A stretch of 64,000 bases of DNA from Doryteuthis pealeii (lineage: Eukaryota > Mollusca > Cephalopoda > Myopsida > Loliginidae), in NCBI GenBank assembly GCA_023376005.1, contig CM042152.1, positions 85,192,344 to 85,256,343 of the forward strand, in the 5' to 3' direction. The stretch's first letter is position 1; every line of letters starts with the position of its first letter. Below the pieces are notes generated by a model that did no database searches, had not been told where the DNA came from, and was given only the letters and a program-made list of their open reading frames with translations. Below are positions 22,362-32,950 of this stretch, in pieces. A program made the translations under genes and the position numbers.

Positions 22362-22793
22362 TAAAAAAAGAGAAAAGAAAAAAAAGGAAAAAGGAAAGAA
22401 GAAAGAAAGAAGAGAAGAAGAGAAGGAAAAAAAGAAAGGAAAAAATAAGAAGAAAGAGAAAAGGAAAAAAGAAAGAAAAAATAAGAAGAAAAGAGAAAAG
22501 AAAAAAAAAAGAAAGAAAGAAAAAAGAAGAAAAAAGAAAAGAAAGAAAGAAAAAGAAAAAAAGAAGAAAAAAAAGAAGAAAAAGAAAGAAAGAAAAAAGA
22601 AAAAAAGAAAAAAAGAAAAAAGAAAAAAAAGAAAAAAAAGAAGAAAAAAGAAAGAAAAAAAAGAAAAAGAAAAAAAAGAGAAAGAAAAAAGAAGAAAGAA
22701 AAAAAGAGAAAAAAGGAAAGAAAAAGAAAGAAAAAAGGAAAGAAAAAAAAAAAGAAAAAAGGAAAAAAAAAAAGAAAGAAAGAAAAAAGAAAG

Positions 22794-22828
<35 letters not shown>

Positions 22829-22842
22829 AAGAAGAAAGAGAA
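22362..22842. repeat. ~480-base purine strand (A/G)
   Basis: Plus strand is A and G with only two T interruptions that I see (22446, 22482), built from GAAA, GAAAAA and GGAAA units, and ending in a long A run at 22797-22826. The minus frame of F, S and L is an artefact. Confidence 0.95.
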
Positions 22843-23219
22843 GTCTGGTGCGAGACTTTCATTTTACGTCTCTCTACTCACAGGAGAATTATTATAACTC
22901 AAATAAAATCTTGAGTTCAAAGTCGATGAAAAAGAAATCATTTTTTTACATCCGTTCATCACTTCATAATAACGAAACACGATTTATAGAAAGATTTATA
23001 AAAGTAATGCATCAGATTTTATCATTTTACAAGGATGGTTGTCATTATGAAAGTCACATATGGAATATTTATCTATATATCTATATTTTTTGGGAGAAAT
23101 ATGTGCTTAATTGAAGTCGTACCTAATTTTGAAAGTTAATTAATTAATAATTAATTAATTATTCAATTAGGCGGGCATACCTGTTAAATGTAAGGCTAAA
23201 CAAATCGAGAAAAATCAAT

Positions 23220-23261
23220 CTCTGTATGTACATTTCGACCTATTAGGCCTCATCAGCAGAG
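23220..23261 (-). ncRNA. Hammerhead ribozyme next to a tRNA-like sequence
   Basis: On the minus strand, stem I CTCTG (23257-23261) pairs with CAGAG (23220-23224). The core CTGATGA is at 23250-23256. Stem II GGCCT and AGGTC (with one G-U pair, loop AAT) lies at 23237-23249. GAAA is at 23233-23236. A minimal stem III TGTACA is followed by U and A at 23226 and 23225, giving an AUA cleavage site. A second, degraded copy of the stem I and core sequence faces the other way at 23397-23420 (+). A tRNA-like sequence lies between them. Confidence 0.75.
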
Positions 23262-23283
23262 CTATAGACAGAAAGACCGCCTT

Positions 23284-23352
23284 GTGCGTGATTCGAAACC
23301 CGACTGTCAAGCTGACAGGCGAGCATCTTACCCCTACACCAAACGGACCCTC
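23284..23352 (-). other. tRNA-Asp-like sequence (SINE head or tRNA relic)
   Basis: The minus strand carries an A-box-like TGGTGTAGGGGTAAGAT, a region with GCCTGTCA as in the tRNA-Asp(GTC) anticodon arm, and a B-box-like GGTTTCGAATC. One extra T in the B box and a poor acceptor stem argue against a functional tRNA. It is 23 bases upstream of the hammerhead on the same strand, so the two may form one retroposon. A true tRNA gene is less likely. Confidence 0.55.
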
Positions 23353-23396
23353 TTAGATTTTTTCGTTTTGTTCAGAAGTAGGTTCCTATTCCACTT

Positions 23397-23490
23397 ATGT
23401 CTATAGCTTTGCTGATGAGGCTATGACGTAGTTTTTGTTACAGACAGAAATATAGACAATCTCCATTATTAATAGAGATATAAATATAAA
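23397..23490 (+). repeat. Degraded hammerhead core fused to an R7 3-prime tail
   Basis: The plus strand repeats TCTATAGCT and TGCTGATGAGGC of the minus-strand hammerhead at 23246-23270, so the two form an inverted repeat around the tRNA-like sequence. Here the GAAA segment is lost. The sequence continues into TTACAGACAG and CAATCTCCATTAT, the 3-prime tail shared by R7 repeats elsewhere in the window. Confidence 0.5.
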
Positions 23491-23614
23491 TATAAATAAG
23501 AGATTCATTTTTGAATCCCAGGCAACACCAGGTAGCACTGCTAGTATTGATATAATTTTTAGATCTACCAGTTATTTCAGGGATGATACTAGGACATGGA
23601 GTATGTCCAAACAA

Positions 23615-23745
23615 GAGGGTGCCTCGCGTGGTATAGTGTTTCGCAAACTAGACTAGCAGGCCATTACTAGTGAGTTCGAGTCTCACTGGGTACCCTATAC
23701 TTCCTGCCTTGTGTCAAATCTAAGCTAAGGTTAGTAAATAACTAT
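23615..23745 (+). mobile_element. SINE-2 copy
   Basis: CGTGGTATAGTGTTTCGCAA, GAGTTCGAGTCTCACTGGGT and the family tail CCTTGTGTCAAATCTAAGCT. Confidence 0.75.
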
Positions 23746-23923
23746 GTCCAAACGAAACAAGATTTTGTTTTTTGTGGCTCGTAAATATTTTACATTACAA
23801 CCCGGGTCATCTTTATATACACATTCCAATTCTATTTTAAATAAAATTGTTCAAACCACTGACGTTTGAGCGACGAGACAGAAGCTGTAATCAGGGAGAG
23901 GGACAAACACCCTAGTAATTAAA

Positions 23924-23980
23924 GTCGTCGGGGTGGCCTAAAGTCGGTGTCAACCAGACAGCGAGGGAGTCTATCCCCTC
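23924..23980 (-). mobile_element. SINE-1 tail fragment
   Basis: GTCGTCGGGGTGGCCTAAAG and CAGCGAGGGAGTCTATCCCC. Confidence 0.65.
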
Positions 23981-24134
23981 AGGACCCAAATAAACATTTT
24001 TGGAGAGGAGTGACAAAAACCGACTACCGACATTGTGTGAAAGAATGGTTTGGCCATTTTTATGGCTAGTATTGTCTGACTCTTTTGAACAAAACATGAG
24101 AGAAAACAACTGTAAAAGTTTTTGTAATAAATAG

Positions 24135-24420
24135 TCTTTAAAATATCTATTTATATCTATTGATAATGGAGATTCGCTTCCGGTTTTTGTCTAACAAAAA
24201 TCACGTCACTGCTTACGTCACATTACCCAAAATCGTCATAACATAGAATAAATACACTCAAAATTTGAGCATGCAGCATTAGACAGTCCTCATTGTTTTT
24301 TAAAATAAGTTTTAATAAATACATGACTGGTATTATATATCTATATATAGTTAGTTTTATTTTAATACATATTTAAAGTTTACATTTCAAATTGTTTTAT
24401 TTTTTAATCCTTTAATGAAT
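24135..24420 (-). repeat. Old R7-related fragment
   Basis: ATAATGGAGATTCGCTTCCG and CACGTCACTGCTTACGTCAC resemble the complement of the R7 3-prime part. The rest is AT-rich and not recognisable. Confidence 0.35.
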
Positions 24421-25400
24421 TTGATGATTTTACTTACTTAGGGTACAAACTAGCTGACAATTAATTTTTTACTCCCACCCCTCGGGCAATATGTTTCAAA
24501 CATCTATTTTTACATCACCCGGAAGGCGTTTTTTTAATTTGTACTAGTTATTATAATATGGATTGATACGCAGTTTTCTTTACTTTCTCCACACTTTTAA
24601 ATACGGATTTATTTAAAAACATAAAATACCATCATTTTTGATAATCATCAAAATAACTAGTAGAATCTAACCCATACCTTTGAACGGTCCAATCGCTCCT
24701 CGTATACGCTACCACTGTCTCAAGACACCAAAGACAGAGAAGTAAAAAAAAAAAACCAGCTTTTTTATTGGGGTTCATAGAACATCGAACCCCCACTTCC
24801 GCCTTGACAATACCCATTGTCCAGAACGAAGAATCTTCCCCAAACATTGTGTCAGTTATCCGTTTCTACCCCCTCTATCCCACGGCATCAGACACAGAAT
24901 AGAGGGAATAAAAACAGCAGAATATATGAGGCAAGTTGCGTTGTTTTCTGTTTCCCCAAGCCCATCAGTCATCACCGACATAGCAGTCTTCGGTGACCAT
25001 GCTACATTTCCTATGCGTTTGATCCCAGTTTTTACATTTCGCATGTATGAATCGGAAATTAAGGTTCTGGTTTCTAAACAGTGAACACTAATGATAAAAC
25101 AGTACACAGACAGATCATGTAGATATATGTTAGGTACAAGGCCACAATAATTGCGTGCTCAGTGAGGATTTAATGCATTATACTAACAGGTAGAATAATA
25201 CTCGTAACAAATGATGAGAACTTTTTCATATATCAACAATTCTGTCTAGAAACAGTGTTGCTATCTGGTCCTCAATAGTAGTTGTATCGGTAATCTAAAC
25301 ATTAGCTACATAAATGAGAGTAACCTCCCCTTGTTTCTTTCACTTTGAGGAAGCCGTCTGTTTTGGTCGGTCATTTTCATTTCACCATAATCAATACAAC
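24421..25400. other. Stretch without recognised genes or repeats
   Basis: Between an R7 relic and the 25.4-kb palindrome. Two minus frames (24632-24847 and 24856-25107) have ordinary composition but no recognisable domain or splice context. It is the least repeat-like part of the spacer between the duplication arms. Confidence 0.4.
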
Positions 25401-25404
25401 TGCA

Positions 25405-25510
25405 TGTTTTAAGACGAAAATATCATAAAATGTATTCTTAATAACAATTAAATTAATTTGCGCAAGCACAATTAAGAACACATTTTATGATATTTTCGTG
25501 TTAAAATATT
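25405..25510. repeat. Short palindrome related to the 27-kb foldback
   Basis: GACGAAAATATCATAAAATG on the left faces CATTTTATGATATTTTCGTG on the right, around 25455. Related single arms occur at 1105-1145 and 27228-27250. Confidence 0.65.
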
Positions 25511-25847
25511 CAGTTGTATTGATTCGAACAAATTCGTATTTTCAGTGTAGATTTACGGTGAAATGTAGCGGAGAAAATGTCTAATCCTTGATATGTAGCT
25601 GGTAAAAAAGGAAAGTGTAAAGCGACACGAGATTGCTGTGGTACAACACCATTATTATGGATTATAGCGCAAAATATGCGTTGTTTCTTCTCTTGAGACT
25701 GGAAGGTAAAAGAGGGTTTAACATTGCCATTTTTTCTCTTATAATACTGTTGGTAACGCCACCTAGCGTCCACTGGCAAACACGGGAGTTAATTGTTCCT
25801 TATTAGTCGTGAGATATAATCACAACAGGCGTAACGGTCATAATCAT

Positions 25848-26105
25848 TGGAAATGTACACAGCGAACAGAGTTCAAATCTTGGACAACGCTATTTGCGTT
25901 TCACATAGCGCTAATGCCCTTGAAAAAGGCACGAACCTCTCTCTCGATATATCGACTTGGGTAAATAGCAGGACATACGGGACTCTTTAGCCTTGGTTAT
26001 ACAACCAGTCTGGGAAAAGCAAAAACTCTGAACTCAGACTAGCTTTATTTACTCCACCTAAAATGTGACCTTGTCTCGCATCCTGTCCGTACCGGTTGGG
26101 GGGTT
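25848..26105 (+). mobile_element. SINE-3 copy in right duplication arm
   Basis: CAGAGTTCAAATCTTGGACA (B box), TTTCACATAGCGCTAATGCC and CCTTGTCTCGCATCCTGTCC. Confidence 0.75.
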
Positions 26106-26329
26106 TGATAAATAGATTTGATGTGTTTTAAGATGAAATTGGAGGTTTTATTTTACCGAAGGCGAAATGAGACTAATGTCAGGAAAAATAGGATTGCAAC
26201 GATTTTGTTGTCAATTCATTTGTATTCCGTCCATTAAAGCAAATTACTGACATTTAAACATTCACTAATGTCGAATTTATTAGAATATAGGTCTATGCTA
26301 TATTTTCTTTTTTCTTTCTTTTTTGTTAA

Positions 26330-26570
26330 TAGATCACACAGAAAAACATTTTGATTGAAGCACACATTCAACCGATGAACTTCATAGTCTTCGCATCCCC
26401 TCTATCACGTATCTTAATGTTTAGCGAGTTAAGTTAGTAGGCCATTGTGAGTTCAATTCTCACCGGGTGCCCCATATTTCGGGGCGTGTGCTAAACTACT
26501 AAATGACAATTTTATCTGCAACGAATGATTTATGATGAGACATTTGTGATTTTAAAAAAATCGAATACAA
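26330..26570 (+). repeat. tRNA-related retroposon copy in right arm
   Basis: Plus orientation: TTAGCGAGTTAAGTTAGTAG (A-box region) and GAGTTCAATTCTCACC (B box). Confidence 0.65.
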
Positions 26571-26575
26571 TTCAC

Positions 26576-26807
26576 GGACCATATGACCTTTAGGCACCCC
26601 TTTTGCGATCTCAATTCATAAGGACATGTTTTTCATTTACACCGTCAAAATTCGGTTGTTTGTTAGGGGTTAGGGTTAGTTTTATAATTAAAAAAAACCC
26701 TCAAAAAATCGTCTGTTAACAAACAACCGGATTTTGACGGTGTAAATGTAAAAAAATATCCTTATGAATCGAGATCGCAAAAGGGGTGCCTAAAGGTCAT
26801 ATGGTCC
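26576..26807. mobile_element. Foldback MITE inside the right duplication arm
   Basis: Same element as 19941-20167, with the inverted ends and the ACCGTCAAAA(T/C)(T/C)CGGTTGTTTG motif intact. Confidence 0.85.
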
Positions 26808-26837
26808 CAATTTACAAATGTAAACTACAAATAAATG

Positions 26838-27060
26838 TACGAGGGGTGGTCCGAAAGTAATGCCTCCTATTTATTTCTACGGAAACTACAACAGATATAG
26901 GGAAAACAATGGCAACGCTGGAGAGAACAAGTTTTCAGTTACAAAATACTACCCCCCCCCCATAGTAACCCATTAGTTTTGCATTTTTGCCAGCGAGGAA
27001 TAAGAGACAATAAGGTGAATTTGGAGAAGGTCACACTGAAAGTAATGTCTCCTGTTTGAT
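26838..27060 (+). mobile_element. Mariner-end fragments
   Basis: CGAGGGGTGGTCCGAAAGTA at 26840 followed by the subterminal TTTCTACGGAAACTACAACA block is the end of the second mariner family. A degenerate opposite end (CTGAAAGTAATGTCTCCT) lies at 27036-27055. No transposase frame is visible between them. Confidence 0.55.
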
Positions 27061-27133
27061 TGGTTGGATTTTACGGCATGTCAACCTTTGGGTTATTTGA
27101 TGCCGAAGACGTTTTTGTTTTAATCATTCTTGT

Positions 27134-27581
27134 GTAATCTTGAACTTTAAGTGACTAAATTCTTACCATAAAAATTGTGCTTGCGCATTATTTGAAATGA
27201 ATTTAACAGCTACTAAAAAAAAAAAAAACACATTTTATGATATTTTGGAGTAAAAAAATGCATTAAAATGAATTTGAAAACTGGCATGTTTTCTTTGTGA
27301 AAATTACGTTGAATCAAAGATGGCTTCCATTGTTTACATACGCTTCTTCTCCAAATTCACGGAAAAAGAACAAGGGACGTCACTCTGATTGTCCCATCAG
27401 CTAATTCACGAAACAATGGCAGCCATCTTTGATTCAACGTAATTTTCACGGAGAAAACACGCCGGTTTTCAAATCCATTTTAATGCATTATTTTTTTTAC
27501 GCCAAAATATCATAAACTTTCAAATAATGCACAAGCACAATTTTATGGTAAGAATTTAGTTACTTAAAATTCAAGATTACC
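27134..27581. mobile_element. Foldback element of about 450 bp inside an R4 tail
   Basis: GTAATCTTGAACTTTAAGTG and its near complement form the ends. The arms (about 200 bases) also share GCTTGCGCATTATTTGAAA and AACGTTGAATCAAAGATGGC-like sequences in inverse order, around 27355. R4 tail sequence (TTTTAATCATTCTT and ATTGGGTATTCAAT) flanks it. Confidence 0.8.
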
Positions 27582-27594
27582 CATTCTTATTGGG

Positions 27595-28035
27595 TATTCA
27601 ATATTTTAAAACTCAATCTATTCAACCTATAGATGGGACCCTAACAGGTACAACCACTCCGAATCAGAGCGGACCTAGATGTAATGACAATAAAGGAGTA
27701 CTCCAAATCCCCCAGAGCTCCAGAATTGAAACCTCGCCACTAAATGCATCATACCCAGGACAGTAAGACCCCCCCCCCAGCCATCGCCTTCTAGCACATG
27801 ATAAAAGGGTTGGGGGTCTGCCATAAGAGCAATAGGGTTGGGACAATCATATAGGAGCGAGCCAATTGATCGGAGAGTGCCTCTACGACCACCCGTCTAG
27901 CCCAAGTAAGGTCCAAAGCGGGGTGTTGCATGTCATGGACTACTCAACCACCAGAACCCCACCCTTAAGCATCACGAGACGCCACCCACTGCCAACATGT
28001 AATCGTCGGTAGTGGGAGGTAATTACCTAACCCGT
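27595..28035 (-). repeat. Old R4 copy
   Basis: AGATGGGACCCTAACAGGTA, GCCTTCTAGCACATGATAAA and AAGCATCACGAGACGCCACC are recognisable. The tail part is separated by the 27134-27581 foldback. Confidence 0.65.
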
Positions 28036-28064
28036 TCGCCACGGTAAGATGTAACACAAGGTCG

Positions 28065-28155
28065 AAAATATGGAGCACCCAGCGAGGATCGAACTCGCTA
28101 TTCAGTAGTAATGGAACTGCGAGACTAGCTTGCTAATCATTATACCACGATGGGA
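28065..28155 (-). mobile_element. SINE-2 copy
   Basis: On minus: GTGGTATAATGATTAGCAAG (A box) and GCGAGTTCGATCCTCGCTGG (B box), the best preserved head of this family. The arms do not form a complete cloverleaf, so it is not called as a tRNA gene. Confidence 0.75.
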
Positions 28156-28870
28156 TGCCTAAGTCAAAGGTTTTGTATGGCAGTTTAGTTTCAAACTTCA
28201 TGCCAGTAACCCACAATTTTAGTTTTGCCTTGTTGCAGATAGCAGTTGAGCGTCAGTCTGGCAAAATGGCTTATAACGTGAAAGCAGAGGCGTATCATTT
28301 AATTACCCAACGCGGAATAATTGCACTCACTGATATTCATCAGTGTTTGCTGAACGTTTACGGATACCGAATAGTGGATTGAACCGCATTTAGACATTGC
28401 ATACTATGTTTCAGCTGTGGCGAAAAAAACAGCGAGAGAGCGACAATTCACATTCAACAGAGTTGTTCAACCCACGAAAAGAGGAGTGCCTTGAACAGAG
28501 CATTCACGCAATCCGGGCCAATTAAAAATCGCACCCCCCGCGGGAAACATTTTCCTGACAGTGATGCCGTTGTTGGGTCAGTAAATTTTTTTTATTCCTG
28601 TGTGTGTGTATGTGTGGGGGGGGGGGTAACCACATGATTAGATATACCAATCACGTGATAAGCTCAGAAGTTTTGGCGCAAAATACCAAAATCACCAGAT
28701 ACATTATCCGGACCAGCTCCCGGCAAGATGTAGATGAGAAATTCTCTCCAAGAAATCACTTAGTCAGAAGATAACAGCTATCATCTCCATCACCGTCATC
28801 GCCGTGTTGTAAAAGTGGGTCGCATCCGCTGGTGCATACTTTTACGAACATGTAATGTATAGTCAGTGGT
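28150..28870 (+). pseudogene. Mariner relic with N-terminal HTH and C-terminal pieces
   Basis: MAYNVKAEAYHLITQRGIIA and LTDIHQCLLNVYGYRIVD match the helix-turn-helix start of a mariner transposase. After a stop and frame changes come GKHFPDSDAVVG (28540-28580) and, past about 220 unrelated bases, KWVASAGAYFYEHV (28812-28855), the C-terminus. The catalytic middle is missing. Confidence 0.65.
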
Positions 28871-29290
28871 TGTGAGTAAGTACGGACAATAGTGTATTGT
28901 AGCTGAAATCTTTTTCTCTCTCCAATAGTGGTATTGTTGGTGGCATCCTTCCGTCTACTAAAGACGATGGCGTAGTGTCCACTTTTAAAATCTGCAACTG
29001 CGTTAGTGGCTGAACAGACCAATTTTTGAATGGCAATCTCTGGTGCAGTGACTGCAAACAAACAGTGTTACTTGCTGGAGTTGCTGTTGTCTCTCCTTCC
29101 TTCTGGCTCTCTTTTCTGTGGCGGCTTCTTTCCCCTCTTTTTCACTCCTTTTCGTCCCCTGTTTGACGAGGAGTCGCCAAGTCGCACGGTCTTCTGCAAA
29201 AGCCTCCCATGTGTTGGTGTTGATGTGAAATTTATATTAGGTTCTATTGAGATTTGGACTCGGATCGCTGGATTCTAAGTCCAGAGTGCT
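28871..29290. other. Stretch without recognised features
   Basis: Mixed-composition sequence after the mariner relic. Frames on both strands overlap and none is recognisable. Confidence 0.35.
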
Positions 29291-29334
29291 AACCATCCAT
29301 ACATATGTTGTAGAAGATTCCGTGGTGAGAGATG

Positions 29335-29515
29335 GGCTTGGTTCGATTTGTTGGATTTTTACGGCACGCCAATACTTGTTGGGTTATTTTATGCCGAATT
29401 CGTTTTGTTCTATTCATGTTTGATTCAATTCGTTTATAAACTCAATTTTTAAAAACATTATTCAAAACTTATTTTTCCCTATTTATCACATAAATAGGAC
29501 TAACAGGTTGTTGTA
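29335..29515 (-). repeat. R4 3-prime tail fragment
   Basis: TTGGATTTTTACGGCACGCC and GGGTTATTTTATGCCGAATT. Confidence 0.55.
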
Positions 29516-29519
29516 GATT

Positions 29520-29998
29520 TTATAGATACTAGCAGGACCTGTGGATATACCACAGTATGATAACTTAATTATACAACGTTTGATATGTTTAAAAGAGCTA
29601 TTGCGAGATAGTTCAATACGTAAAATGTATAATAATCTTGATTTAACTCCCTTTTTTCTTTCTTTTGATTATGTTCGATTAAAACAGATTAGCATTATCG
29701 CTTATCCCTTCTCTCTATTTTTTACATACTCTCTTCATTTCTTATTATATTTTTCTATGTAGCATGTCCTTTTTCTTCCCTTTCTTTCTTTATAATAAAA
29801 ACGGAATGGTCCATTATTCAGCGGAGGTGACGAAACTCATAAGAAATAAGAATTCAGCAAATAAGCAACACCAGATAATCAGGAATTACATTTTTGCATT
29901 TCATCTGGGACGATTTGGACGGTCTCATTTTTAATCAGATGGTGTTGCCAGATTATATCGGTCGGAAGATTAAGTAACAAGAGCATTAATATCTTATA
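29520..29998 (+). repeat. R6 dispersed repeat, full-length copy
   Basis: Same layout as 16033-16520, from AGCAGGACCTGTGGATATAC to AACAAGAGCATTAATATC. It joins an R7 copy in the minus orientation at 30000. Confidence 0.75.
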
Positions 29999-29999
29999 A

Positions 30000-30536
30000 T
30001 GGATATTGTATGTCTGTCTGTAACCGAAACTATATCAGTACCAAAGTCACAATTCCCTTAGTTATTTACGTCACATTCTCCATAATTTTATTTTTATTTA
30101 AACCTCGATTATTAATAAAATTGATTTACATTATTAATACTGTTAGGCATATGTACATACTAATAACATACAGTTTTATTTATATATACAACAAAATAGC
30201 GCTTTACAGTGTTAACAAGAAAGCTAATTTGAATATTGATATCAAAATTTTGATTTTAATAAATATGTGATTGGTATTATTGATTTATAATAATATAATA
30301 ATAATAATAATAATAATAAACATGAGCAAAATCTCTTCTATAAATCAATAAAGACGGGAGTGATGGAAAATGAAAGGAAGAGCAAGTTTCAGCTGTTCTA
30401 TTTTTCGATTATACCCCCTCTGTTTCAATTCATTTTATTTGCATTCTTATTTAGTTTCATTAGTCTTTTAATTCAATATATTTTATTACATTAAAACTTA
30501 AATACTTGCGAGCGGAGTGTGCACACTCTTGCTAGT
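30000..30536 (-). repeat. R7 dispersed repeat, minus copy
   Basis: CTGTCTGTAACCGAAACTAT at its start and AAATACTTGCGAGCGGAGTG near its end are the complement of the plus copies. It contains an (ATA)n run at 30292-30320. Confidence 0.75.
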
Positions 30537-30563
30537 ATAGATAAAAGATAAATTGGAGGCATT

Positions 30564-30829
30564 GGGCCGGGTTAGCTCAGTCGGTAGCGCGTTCGGCTAG
30601 AAACCACAAGGTTCCTAGTTCGATACCGGCCCTCGCCAACTCAGCGTATGAGTAGCACAGGGATCTGTGCGGTAAAGTAAGGAGCTGATGGTAGGTGAGG
30701 CGCTCCACCTCAGATGCTAAAAACTATCTCCTTGGTCTAGCGCTATTGAAAAGGGGATAGACTCCCTCGCTGTATGGCTGATACAGACTTTAGGCCGCCC
30801 CGTTGACTTTACTTACTTTACTTTTAGTG
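30564..30829 (+). mobile_element. SINE-1, full length
   Basis: GGGCCGGGTTAGCTCAGTCG to CTTACTTTACTTTT; preceded by TTGGAGGCATT, a mariner-end remnant. Confidence 0.85.
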
Positions 30830-31195
30830 CAACCCTCTTACAAGTGCATTATACAGACTCTTGTTTATCACTGAAAATGCATTGCTGACAGTAGTGACCA
30901 TGCAGAAAAATATATATTTGTAGGTGCAAAATTTCTCTATCCAGATGGTGTTATTGTGCACTCTCTATCTCTTGTATATTTTATAGAAATAGATAGGAGG
31001 CATTACTTTTGGTGCAACCCACTTGCAAGTGCAATATACTGGTTATCACTGGTGAAAAATGCATTGCTGATAACAGTGACTGTGCAGAACAAAAATTGAT
31101 CTACCCAATCGTCTCATTGTTCTCTCTTTATCCGTTGGAGTTTCCGTGGGAATAGATAGGATGCATTACTTTTGAACCGCACCTCGTCAAATACC
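30830..31195. mobile_element. Degenerate mariner-end cluster
   Basis: GGAGGCATTACTTTTGGTGC (30993) and AGGATGCATTACTTTTGAAC (31156) are mariner-type ends, with two internally similar ~160-base blocks (ACTTGCAAGTGCAATATAC-like) in tandem. No coding frame remains. Confidence 0.45.
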
Positions 31196-31584
31196 GAAAA
31201 GCTTGGTAGACTACGAGGGTGGGAGGGCTGTCCGCCTACATAAATGGGAGATAAAAATGTGGGTTAAAATCTTAGATGTACCCATCCCTAAAGGATTTTT
31301 AAAAAGGTGGGACCTAATTACAAAATGTACGAACACAGAACGCGTGACTAATTTCAATACGCCCTACTTGGCAAGGCATTCTGCAGATTCGACCCTTCCT
31401 CAGTACATAGCAAAAAATCAGTTATTTGAGACTCGTTAACCATGACTTTACACAATATGCCTTTACACAATTCACTATACTGCCAACCTTGCATCATTGG
31501 TTCCATAACCTACTTTGGTCGTGAGAACGTGACTCATGTAGCGTGTCTTGGGCAGAAATAATCAGGCGGGCCCATCTCTATCCA

Positions 31585-32205
31585 GGTTTACGACTAGTTT
31601 GAATCCAGAGTTTTCCTTCTAGATCACGGATCGGCAACCTACGGTGCGAGGGCCAGATCCGGTCCGCAATCCATTATCATCTGGCCCGCAGTCCCTAAGA
31701 GAAAATATATTAATCCGACTCGCAAAGGAAGCAGACTGTGGCTGAGATATTCGTTTTTTTTTATTTATTAATAAACTATACACAGAAGTCATAAACATCA
31801 TGTCATGTACTATTTCTCTGGTAAGAATTGTTATTCCTCTCATATGTATTGCAAGATCATATAATATTGATTATTAAAATCTGGTAATGAGTAAAGCAAA
31901 ATCTGGTAATATGCATACAAATACATCTGGTGTCTAAGACTTATACAATCACGCTGCTTGACCCCACCCTATTCGATAAATCATTAATGTACGATAAATC
32001 AATTACTGTACGCTCCAAAGACTATAGTGATAGATGTGGCCCGCCATTCTTTCACAGACATTGCCCCTGGGCCCTATGTAGTACAAGGTTGCCGGTCCCT
32101 GTTATAAAACCAAGGTTAAAGAACCAAGTCTGCCCTTCTATTTACCCATAGCTGGATTCCTACCTTTTCTGATAGTATTAGTGCTATGTGTGGGCCGGCT
32201 ACATT
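31585..32205 (-). mobile_element. SINE-3 split by a hAT element
   Basis: Left part GAATCCAGAGTTTTCCTTCT, right part CCAAGGTTAAAGAACCAAGT to TAGTATTAGTGCTATGTG; the hAT element lies at 31625-32101. The tRNA-like head is missing. Confidence 0.75.
31625..32101. mobile_element. Non-autonomous hAT element inserted in a SINE
   Basis: CACGGATCGGCAACCT at the left and AGGTTGCCGGTCCCTG at the right are inverted repeats. Left-end GAGGGCCAGATCCGG and right-end GGGCCCTATGTAG are usual hAT subterminal features. It splits a minus-strand SINE-3 copy: AGTTTTCCTTCTAGA is on its left and CCAAGGTTAAAGAACC on its right. The 8-bp duplication is no longer exact. Confidence 0.8.
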
Positions 32206-32402
32206 GACCAGCAATGTGCGGATACTGGGTGCTGCGTAGAGGACCTCCCGAGAACGATGAGTGGTAGGGACGGATGAAGAGAGATTGTCGTGGATATCCG
32301 TGCTAATAGTGTGACCTGATGATGATGATGATGAACTTAATAAAAGGCACATCATAGCGATGTTTTTATTAGATCAATAACATAATCGACGTTTCATAAT
32401 TA

Positions 32403-32653
32403 TCTCTGCTCTCAGTCGGTAGAGTATCCGCCTAGCAACCACAAGGCCCGGGATCGATACCGGTCCTCACCAATTCAACGCATGAATAGTAAACTTGAAT
32501 CTGTGCAGTACAGTGGGTAGCTGATGGTAGGTATAGCGTTACATCTCAGATGCAAAAAGAAACTCTCTGGTCTAGTGCTATTGAAAAGGGGATAGACACC
32601 CTCACTGTCCTGCTTTTACCGACAATAGGTCACTCCACCGACTTTACTTTTTC
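32403..32653 (+). mobile_element. SINE-1, diverged
   Basis: GCTCTCAGTCGGTAGAGTAT head, GGGATCGATACCGG B box, and CCGACTTTACTTT tail. Confidence 0.75.
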
Positions 32654-32817
32654 ACTTGATGATTAAAGATGACATTCAGCGGGACGAAACCCCACTCCCA
32701 CAAACCCCACAACATTTTTATTTAGAAGGAAAGAATGTGAAACTTAAAACTATAAATAGCTAAAGGGATTTCGATTTAATGTCACCTTCATGCTTGACTA
32801 AGACAGACAGACAATTT

Positions 32818-32909
32818 TAGAAAGAGAGAGAAATAAAAAGAGAAGAGAGAGAGAGAAATAAAAAGATATATATAGAGAGGGAAATAAAAAGATATATAGA
32901 GAAAGGGAG

Positions 32910-32947
<38 letters not shown>

Positions 32948-32950
32948 AAG
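32818..32950. repeat. GA-rich microsatellite tract
   Basis: GAGAGAGAAATAAAAAGA units then (GA)n at 32914-32942. Confidence 0.9.

Larger units (their letters stand above)
25561..26862 (-). repeat. Right arm of the ~1.3-kb inverted duplication
   Basis: Reverse complement of 19875-21182. It begins at the complement of GATTGGATATTTTCTCC, and ends at the mariner end CGAGGGGTGGTCCGAAAGTA. About 4.4 kb separates the arms. Confidence 0.9.

Noticed and set aside
22341..22862. 173-residue minus frame of F, S and L
   Set aside because: Shadow of the purine tract; no start context or domain.
24632..25107. Two adjacent minus frames as a possible gene
   Set aside because: Different frames with a stop between, no splice sites that join them sensibly, no domain.
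28065..28155. Possible tRNA gene on minus
   Set aside because: B box perfect but no complete cloverleaf; same sequence family recurs more than ten times with a common tail.
32318..32337. CTGATGATGATGATGATGAA as ribozyme core
   Set aside because: Simple (GAT)n repeat without a GAAA or stems.
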